From positions 40,482,310 through 40,546,309 of the forward strand of contig OW203983.1 of assembly GCA_934047225.1 (NCBI GenBank): 64,000 nt of DNA, given 5' to 3'. Positions 57,126-64,000 of this stretch are shown here, in pieces; positions within the stretch are counted from its first letter, which is position 1; every line of letters begins with the position of its first letter. This DNA comes from Ypsolopha sequella (lineage: Eukaryota > Arthropoda > Insecta > Lepidoptera > Ypsolophidae). Under the pieces are notes generated by a model. It was given only the letters and a program-made list of their open reading frames with translations, did not search any database and was not told the DNA's origin. Both the position numbers and the translations under genes were made by a program.

Positions 57126-57305
57126 CGTACAATTATTGTATTGTACAATTTTGTATTCATCACAGTGGTGTGTCGCAGTCACAGATTTCATGGCATTTCT
57201 ATTCCTTATTAATAGTTCTGTGAATATAAAAAATTTTCACAAACTTTTGATAAAGTTTGTTTTGGTTCGCCAGACGTGAATCTGTTAACAGTTCTTATTT
57301 TTCAG

Positions 57306-57357
57306 GCCCTGTCTATACACCCGATGGTGACACGGAGTAAGGCAAAAAATAGGCCCG
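57306..57357 (+). CDS. Candidate host gene, exon b
   Basis: TTCTTATTTTTCAG is a strong acceptor just before 57306. In phase 0 the exon reads ALSIHPMVTRSKAKNRP and can end at 57357 before GTATTA, or earlier at 57336 before GTAAGG. Both choices leave one base over, so both join exon c in frame. The longer choice keeps a second TRS-K/R-AK motif that parallels TRSRAK in exon a, so I prefer it. Read on without splicing the frame stops at a TAG about 60 bp later. Confidence 0.4.
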
Positions 57358-57592
57358 GTATTATAAGAGGTTGTTATTCAAATTTCGTAAAAATGCTTGT
57401 AATATTTTGTGTTTAGATCCGAGTACAGATCCCGGCAGAAAATAATGCACATAGGCTATCTTCGGCTTAGTAGAGCGTCGTCCCTGTCACCGGGCTATTA
57501 GTGCTTCGTGCGACAGAGATGACGCTACGATACAATGTGCATTATTTACTACCGTGACCTGTAGATACACGTCTACGATCTTGATACATATA

Positions 57593-57965
57593 CAGGGTGG
57601 AAAAAATTCAAGGGTCCTGGAGGGGAACTACCTTAAATCCTTTAGTTAGCTCATTTTACTGAAAGGAAACATTCCTTTATTTTTTTAAAGAAACAAAACT
57701 GCATCCAAAGATCTTCTAAAATTTGCTTGTCTCACCCGGGAACTGAACCAACAAAAATAAAAAAAATAAACCCTCGCTATTTTATTATACGAATCGGTAG
57801 GATTATTGTTCAGGATAAAATTTGTCTAATAGACATTTAGTCTTACACTCATCTGTTGTACGAGATACCCATGAAATTGAATATTTATTACAAGTTCTTT
57901 ATTAACAATATTTCAAATATAAATATAATTAACAAAATAATTCACTTGTAAAGTAATAATGATAC

Positions 57966-58001
<36 letters not shown>

Positions 58002-58533
58002 AAATGGTTAGTATTACAGAAAAACTTAATTAGGCTTATCCTAGGGTTAGTAAAATACAAAAATAGAGAACAAAAAGAATTTGGGACTAATAATACCCAA
58101 AGCAGGCTTCCGACACATTAACAGATTCTTTCGCAGACTGTAAAACTAACAACCTAGCACATAATAATAGTTTCGAATATGTGTGCTCCGATACTAGAGT
58201 TCTCCGTAACACGGAAGCACTATGAAGTTATTACACAATGACAGTACGGAATGAAAGCAAAACAAAACAAAATTTGAAATTTGAACGAATCCTTTTATCG
58301 ATTTTAAAAATGTTGAAAGTTGTCGTTCGAACTTCAAATTTTTCAAATTTCAAATTTATTTTTTTTATTTTTAGTTGGTTCGATTCCCGGGTTTGACAAG
58401 CAAATTTCAGAATATCTTTGAATGCAGTTTTGTTTCTTTTAAAAAATAAAGGAATCTTTTCTTTCAGTAAAATGAGCTAACTAAAGGATTTAAGGTAGTT
58501 CCCCTCCAGGGCCCTTACATTTTTTCCACCCTG
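57593..58533. mobile_element. TIR element (CAGGGTGG termini) with TATA duplication and 185-bp arms
   Basis: CAGGGTGGAAAAAATTCAAG at the left; the right arm ends ACATTTTTTCCACCCTG. The arms remain similar for about 185 bp, up to CACCCGGGAACTGAACCAAC and its inverse at 58375-58395. TATA lies outside both ends (57589-57592, 58534-58537). A run of about 34 T (57970-58003) lies inside. No transposase. It would lie in intron b-c of the candidate gene. Confidence 0.82.
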
Positions 58534-58578
58534 TATATACTGCAATGATATAATGTTAATTTGCATCAATAGTATTTT

Positions 58579-58677
58579 GTGCAACTGTAACATAATTTGA
58601 GACATTGGGACACGAGTTCGTTCGTTTCGTAATAATTATGTATGAGTGTCCCAATGTCTAATTGTCTTCAGTTGCAC
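58579..58677. repeat. Hairpin of 99 bp, arms over 30 bp
   Basis: GTGCAACTGTAACATAATTT and GAGACATTGGGACAC on the left; GTGTCCCAATGTC and TTCAGTTGCAC on the right. The loop is about 32 bp. Either a tiny MITE or a hairpin RNA source. Confidence 0.65.
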
Positions 58678-59069
58678 ACAATTACTTTATCTAGAACCAT
58701 CAAAAATATCGTCTTTATTTATAATATTTTTATAATAATTTCACGAAAAATAAGAAGAAGAACGAAACCTCGGGTGCGTAGTTTCGGTAATGCGGCTTGA
58801 TGGCCAATCAGGATAAAGGGAGCGTGGCTTAAGAAATATGGCCGGCACTTATTTTTCGTCTCTGTTGTTGTTTGGGTCTCTAACGGTTTTATAATTAATT
58901 GGGCCAATCGCAGCGTAGAATCGCGGTGTTATGATATAATATGTTCAGAAGTTATAAGTAAGCGTACAGACAGACAGACAGACATTGCATTTTATATGTA
59001 TAGAGAAGAAGAAGATTTAGAGATGATCTAATCTCCTTGATAACGACAAAACTTTGATGTACCTTTCAG

Positions 59070-59203
59070 TGCACAGCAGGGACCGGCCTGCGCAACCGAA
59101 GAAGCACGTACGGTTTGAAGCAATGCCAGCTAAACCGGGTCGCACCAAGCGGCCGAGGAAAGTAAAGGGAGGAAAAAAACTGCATTGTTTATTGTTATTT
59201 TAA
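59070..59203 (+). CDS. Candidate host gene, exon c (C-terminal)
   Basis: GATGTACCTTTCAG is a good acceptor before 59070. Two bases complete the codon left over by exon b. Then 43 codons follow: HSRDRPAQPKKHVRFEAMPA, KPGRTKRPRKVKGGKK, and a hydrophobic end LHCLLLF with a TAA at 59201-59203. KHVRF fits the [RK]-x-V-x-F pattern used by proteins that dock on protein phosphatase 1, although such a short motif arises easily by chance. A GTAAAG donor at 59162 offers an alternative exon end at 59161. No close poly-A signal is seen before AATAAA near 59575. Confidence 0.42.
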
Positions 59204-59899
59204 GGTCTGTGCAAAGGTCCCCGTTACACCAGGCGGAAAATTAACAAAAAGTCGGTTTTAAATTAATACAAAATGGACTAAAATAGCTATGAAAATTTCT
59301 ATAACCAGTTTATTTATTTTTTATTTATTTATTTTATATACGAAAACATACACACATTGTTTGTAGCACAAAGGTGTATCAAAAACCTGTCAGGGTTAAT
59401 ACCTATCAACTAGGGGTTGCAAATGATATTTTTTTTTCAAGTAAAAACGTCGATATTTCAAAAATAACAAAATAAAAATGGTTTTCTTTCCACTTTTAAT
59501 TCTGAGATTATGGGAACTCAGGGCAAGTATTTTTTTATAAATGATCACTCATCTATCTTTGATCAGAAATATAATAAATAAGTGCTGAGAGAGGAATAGT
59601 TATTTTTAAATGATTTATTTTTGGTTATTAGTCTGAAAGTTTGAAAAATAATATAAAAACTTTCGTAACTCGGAAACCATTCATTTTCGACACCTAGTTG
59701 ATAGGACTTAATTCGTTGGAAATGATCTTTAGTATAAGCCCTTTCAAGGAATAGGTCGAATTACCAAGCAATCTGTATATAAGGTCTTTCGCTGTAATCC
59801 GAAACTTTTTTTAGGGATTGTCAAATGTCCTTTTAACATTCATTTGCGATAGGTCTTTTGGTTAAAATTGGCTTTGAGTTTATTGTCCTATTCGTCTGA
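59204..59899. other. No recognised feature
   Basis: Possible 3' UTR of the candidate gene in its first part; otherwise AT-rich. Confidence 0.35.
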
Positions 59900-60882
59900 T
59901 GGCGGCGCCACACTTCGTTATGCGTTATTCGTTGTGCCACTTATGCGCCCGTATACGACGAAGTGTGGTGTGTTTATTCGTCTACATTTGCTGTATTCGC
60001 ACGCATAACGCATAAGCCCGAATAGCGAATACGCGTATCCATCGACTTGTCGGTTTTTTGGCACACATCAAAGGACACGAATAAGCCGTTGACTGCCCAA
60101 ACTTCGTTCGATGACTCATTCGCTCGCTTGCGGCGGTCGTGGCTTGACGTATGCGATGTGTGGAAAATTAAACCTATAATGGATTTTAAATAGATACTAC
60201 GTTCGTTTCCTATGACTTGTGATCATTATCCACCAGCACCTTCGTTTTGATGTTTTAGTAACTTTGTACTTTAAATTCAAAATTCAAAAAGTTCATTTTG
60301 CAAAGTAGGTATATATAATACACGTTTCACAAGTCAAATTTTAATCTTATAAAAATATATGTAATAAAATAATAAATGTACATGAATTAGATTAAATGTT
60401 TATTTAATTTATGTAGCAATATATATACGATTAAAATTATAGGTAAAATATTATTATACAAGGTGAAATCCAATCAACCGCCCGAACCCATACTGGAGAC
60501 CCGGCCAGGGACCAGGAACAAGGTTCAATGATCACCAACCGAGCCCCTAGCACGAATCCAGGCGGCCGACCAAAACCCATCCTATATACTACATAGTAAT
60601 AGGTTACATATATAAATACATGCCTACCTCCGCCCATTCGTATAAGTAGGTATTATTGGTAAGATGAAAATAAGTAAAAATAAGCTGCTGCCGCTGTCAA
60701 CACGTCCATCGCCACTGCCTCCTTCTGCTTTGTAATTACGCAAACAACACACATGTTTAGCTATTCGGCATACCGGCACGAAGTGTGGATGGCATGTTTG
60801 TTGTTCGCGCACATAACAAATATTTTTGGGAATACGGCGCAGTCGCATCACGCATAGCGCATAACGAAGTGTGGTGCCGCCA
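59900..60882. mobile_element. TIR element (TGGCGGCGCCACAC) with nested LINE
   Basis: TGGCGGCGCCACACTTCGTT at the left and AACGAAGTGTGGTGCCGCCA at the right. Related CGAAGTGTGG boxes recur inside (59958-59970, 60779-60788). A LINE family L fragment lies within it at 60272-60640. No transposase. Confidence 0.68.
60272..60640 (-). mobile_element. LINE 3' end family L, copy 2
   Basis: Inverse of 42700-43300 without the MITE. The TTTGAATTTTGAATTT tail lies at 60272-60290. Around 60592-60607 the sequence is CTACATAGTAATAGGTT, which is the uninterrupted form of the MITE target site. Confidence 0.75.
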
Positions 60883-61109
60883 AGAGACAATAGTGCTGGA
60901 AAACTATTTAAAAAAAACGTACCCTCTAAAATGCTTAAAATAGTTTCTGAGATAATCAATAATTAAAGGCAAAAAAAATTTACACTTTTAGAACTTCTAT
61001 ATCTACTTCGGTATATAATGAATAATTTTGATAAAATAGTATATTATTTTTGAAATCTTTCTCTAGGGATCTGTTAAAACAGAAACGCGATTGGAGAATT
61101 TCGGCTCGA

Positions 61110-61360
61110 TAGAAATATTTATTGAAATGAGGTCTTTATCGACACCAATTCTCCTGGTTTGACAATTTAGAATGACATATGGACTGCAATTATATTTTAT
61201 TAGATGGGTTTTAACGGTAGCTAGGACCTGGTTAAACGAAATTTTGATAGCATTTTTAGTACATTTTATATTAATTAAAAACCGACTTTTTGCTACTTTT
61301 CCACGAATCCGTCCCTCTCGCACTGAGGGTTTTTTCGCATATGGAGTAATAGGGACGCTA
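61110..61360 (+). repeat. Interspersed repeat family A, copy 3
   Basis: TTTATTGAAATGAGGTCTTT at the start and CGTCCCTCTCGCACTGAGGG then TTTTTTCGCATATGG at the end. Confidence 0.65.
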
Positions 61361-61505
61361 AAAGTTAAAAAAAGTTAATTTTTTTTTTTTATATTTGTGC
61401 TTTTAAATTTGTTTCTCATTGAGTTCTAGTTTGTAATGCATTCTAATAATAATTAGAGAATAATAATAAAACATATAATCTTAGTGAGAACTGTGAATTT
61501 CTTAA

Positions 61506-61682
61506 CTGTCTGATGCAACAGGTATTGTAGTGACGACAGCGCCTTCTGTTCAGAATGAGCAAGGCGTGAAATTACATAACTCCCTTGTGAGCGTTCAGTA
61601 TGTGCATCACAAGCTGGTATATCAAGTAGTTACAAAAAACGATGTACAGATATGGTGGAAAAATTCGTTGTTCCAGATACGA
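61506..61682 (+). other. Open frame of unknown origin between direct repeats
   Basis: Frame open from 61506 into the tRNA-like sequence. Residues include APSVQNEQGVKL, SLVSVQYVHHKLVYQVV and NDVQIWW, an alternating pattern and composition more protein-like than other chance ORFs here. No ATG starts it and no family is recognised. It could be an exon or a captured fragment. Confidence 0.2.
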
Positions 61683-61755
61683 ACCTTGGTAGCGCAGTCG
61701 GTAGCGCGCCTGTCATGTAAGCAGGAGGTCGCAGGTTCAAATCCTGGCACGAGGA
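61683..61755 (+). tRNA. tRNA-Thr(TGT)-like sequence, probably a pseudogene
   Basis: The D arm GCGC...GCGC, the anticodon arm CCTGT / GCAGG with loop CATGTAA, and the T arm GCAGG / CCTGG with loop TTCAAAT are all in the correct places over 73 nt. The anticodon would be TGT (Thr). Defects: A instead of T at position 33, a G-G mismatch closing the T stem, and an acceptor stem pairing only over about five bases when shifted (CCTTG / CGAGG). Box A- and B-like promoter elements remain (TAGCGCAGTCGG, GGTTCAAATCC). It could be a degraded tRNA gene or the head of a tRNA-derived SINE. Confidence 0.6.
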
Positions 61756-61832
61756 GTTTTTTCAAAATATGAGTGCTTTTAAAATTGTTTCTGATTGAGT
61801 TCTAGTTTGTAATGCATTCTAATAACAACTAG

Positions 61833-62512
61833 TAACTTATTTATTATCCAGTGAATACGTACTTAAGTTTTAGGTTAAGTAATATATTGCGAATGCAAAA
61901 TATTGTCGCTAATAGTATAAAATAACCAAGCCTGCTTTGTACATTGTGTGGTTCATGCCATAACCACCTTCATCTCGGTAAATATCGGTGGTTTCTTTTC
62001 GAGAATATAACTCCTTCTCCAAACGTCTTATTTTGCTTCTCATCTCCTGAAAACTCTTCCCACTTCCCTTCATAACCGAAGAATTCACTACACTAACCGC
62101 ATTTATTTTAGCACGAACACGAATGATTCAATACACGGAGAACGAATGATGGCTCCGCTTGCCTTTCCGAGTGGCACCGAAAGCAGGATAGTAATAATAA
62201 AAATGATTTTATTATGAAATAAGATCTGAAATTCGTGTAATGATGCAGGACAATAGAAAACGTTCTACATGGTCTATTCAATCTCACAGGATGCTGCAAC
62301 GAAGCATAATAAAGTACAGAACAATGAAATCATTTTCTATCCATAAAATGGATTGTTTCTTGCATTTAGTTCAAAAAGATGTACATGGCGGAGGCGCCGT
62401 GAGGGTATAATGTCGAATGGCGTAGAATTGCAAAGTCCAAATCCAAGCAGAGTCCAGTATCCTGGGAATAAAAAATAAAAAGACTGACTGTCAGGGTTTC
62501 GTTTGTATCTGT
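61833..62512. other. No recognised feature
   Basis: Short minus-strand ORFs (62108-62299, 62337-62522) lack recognisable domains. Confidence 0.4.
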
Positions 62513-62668
62513 TACCGGCCAAACCAGATTTTAAGACAAACTAGCTTGGCCACGGCCAAAGTGGTTCTTGGTTATTACAAAAATTAACCACGAAGGTTAT
62601 GTATGGCGGTCACCATAACTAATTTGGCCTAGGCCAACCTAGTTTTCTAAAATCGGGTTTGGGCGGTA
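62513..62668. mobile_element. Small MITE, 156 bp, about 30-bp TIRs
   Basis: TACCGGCCAAACCAGATTTTAAG...AAACTAG at the left mirrors CTAGTTTTCTAAAATCGGGT...GGGCGGTA at the right. The centre carries a GGCCTAGGCC palindrome. Confidence 0.7.
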
Positions 62669-62754
62669 ATATATATAATATTGTATAAGGATGTGTATGT
62701 TAGACTAGTCATAGTTTTTGAATTATATTAAGAAATACTTATCATCAATCAATA

Positions 62755-63445
62755 TATATGTTACAGCCAAAGTAATTAATCTAGATATTATTTATACTAT
62801 CCAGCCATTATATATAATGTCTACATAATTTAGACAAAATGATTATTGGAGCAGAATTAATCAAATAATCTAGCTATTATAGATAATATTTAGTAAGACG
62901 TGGATAAAGTATTAAAACACAATACAGGCGAATAAAAATATAATTAGTGACCTCAAGTGTCCGGAATAAATACCAAAGCGTGCGACTAAAAATACTGAGT
63001 GGGCGAATTTAAAGTATTAAATCGAAAATATTTCACCAAAAGTCAAAAAACAGGGGCGACGAAGAGCAAAGCGAGGAGGAGCGTGTTAGGTTTACATGTA
63101 ATATAAAATAAGGAGCCGAGCGAAGCGGAGCGGAGCGAGGCGACGTCCCAAGTTTTGTAACTTAAATTTAAATTGTCACTAAAATTTAAAATTGTTCGCC
63201 TGAGAATTATTCAACTCAACTCAAAATTGTATTTTCAAGTCGCCGTTTTCAAAAATTTCATATGATAAGTAAAAAAAAGGAAGTAGGATCGCATTTATTA
63301 CTTTAGCCAATTCCAACTAGCTATTATGAATAATCTCTAGATAAAGTAATTAATTTATTACATTATCTACGCAGTTTAGCGAATATATATAATATCAAGC
63401 CATTATGTATAATCGCTATTTAATTACTTTGCCTTTAACATATAT
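62755..63445. mobile_element. TIR element with 26-bp ends
   Basis: ATATATGTTACAGCCAAAGTAATTAA (62755-62780) and its inverse TTAATTACTTTGCCTTTAACATATAT (63420-63445) differ at two sites. TCTAG/ATTAT motifs repeat inside. It also contains a GAGCGAAGCGGAGCGGAGCG block at 63118-63137. No ORF. Confidence 0.6.
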
Positions 63446-63446
63446 A

Positions 63447-63720
63447 ATAAAAGAGTAGAACCCGGTGTGACTGTACATTGATGAAAAGTAATCAGTGATT
63501 TGTAGAATTCTTTTCTGTCTGTCTGTCTGTTTGTTCGCTCACATTTCAGAAACTACATAGCTTAATTAGGATTAGAATATACTTTGTTTCGTTAAAATCG
63601 GGTGTCAGAAAAAAATATTATCATCATTTAAATATTTTTGGAATTTACTTTTCTACTGTTAGAAGTTACACAGTAAATAATAATTCCTGGCGATTAGGGC
63701 CTATGGACGTCACGAATGAT
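63447..63720 (+). repeat. Repeat family E, copy 3
   Basis: AAAAGAGTAGAACCCGGTGTG, a TCTGTCTGTCTGTCTG tract and ACTTTTCTACTGTTAGAAGT, matching 44338-44653 in reverse and 37240-37600. Confidence 0.7.
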
Positions 63721-64000
63721 TGTATTAAAAAAAAAACAAGAAAACTTTGGTTAGCTAGTATAGTATGATTAAGTCAAATACTCTTTTTTTTATCATTTAG
63801 AATTTTTAAGTTTAAATATGTAAGTACCCTAGTTAGTAAACGCTTTGGACATTGGTCTTAAGTTTATTATGTAAAAAGTATCTAATATATGATTATTATG
63901 ATTTGGTGGTACCCGCACACTGGGTCTGGGGGAGATCTGGAATACGCTGTATTTACTTACTCATTCCTCTCCTACAATTGTTCAGGTAAAAGTCGCAGTA
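63721..64000. other. No recognised feature
   Basis: AT-rich up to the window edge; no gene seen. Confidence 0.45.

Larger units (their letters stand above)
61396..61832. repeat. Direct repeats of about 60 bp bracketing a tRNA-like insert
   Basis: TGAGTTCTAGTTTGTAATGC with its surroundings occurs at 61396-61456 and again at 61770-61832, with a few differences. About 310 bp lie between them and hold the tRNA-like sequence and an open frame. Confidence 0.75.

Noticed and set aside
61680..61772. C-terminal part of the ORF at 61530 (LVAQSVARLSCKQEVAGSNPG)
   Set aside because: This is the translation of the tRNA-like sequence, a common false protein.

Overview
The window looks like nuclear DNA of an insect, most probably a moth or butterfly. 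It is AT-rich, has no compact operons or bacterial-type genes, and is packed with degenerate transposable elements. These include Helitrons with TC...CTAG ends, CR1/Jockey- and RTE-type LINE tails, a BEL/Pao gag remnant, hAT-like MITEs, and interspersed repeats of a kind that I associate with Lepidoptera. The taxonomic call is inference from repeat style, not from a marker gene.

Region 1 (1-13622) is a nearly homogeneous array of one Penelope-like retroelement (PLE). Four head-to-tail units on the minus strand repeat with an exact 2742-bp period, and a fifth unit is truncated. At 10983 the array flips into a 5'-truncated copy on the plus strand. Each unit has one ORF (824 codons when intact) with an RT domain (FVDD) followed by a GIY-YIG endonuclease, then a 267-bp pseudo-LTR with a hammerhead-ribozyme-like fold. 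Units 3 and 4 are intact. Units 1 and 2 share the same nonsense and missense changes, which points to local duplication.

Region 2 (13.6-56.3 kb) has no complete gene that I can support. It is a mosaic of TIR elements (several with readable target-site duplications), MITEs, LINE 3' ends, a BEL/Pao gag fragment (23.0-23.5 kb), a Helitron helicase C-terminus (42.3-42.6 kb), three end-to-end Helitrons, a 35-bp minisatellite, and a 163-bp satellite of ten units with a three-unit higher-order repeat. A short THAP-type zinc-finger first exon sits in a Helitron at 33.1 kb.

Region 3 (56.3-64 kb) holds the best candidate for host coding sequence: three phase-compatible plus-strand exons (56330-56452, 57306-57357, 59070-59203) that would encode a short, very basic protein. 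A second copy of the THAP exon lies in its first intron on the other strand. A tRNA-Thr-like sequence between long direct repeats (61.4-61.8 kb) and more TIR elements fill the rest.

The window is best read as a transposon-dense intergenic or intronic region. Its main points of interest are the PLE array and its ribozyme-like elements, the duplicated THAP exon, and the small candidate gene.
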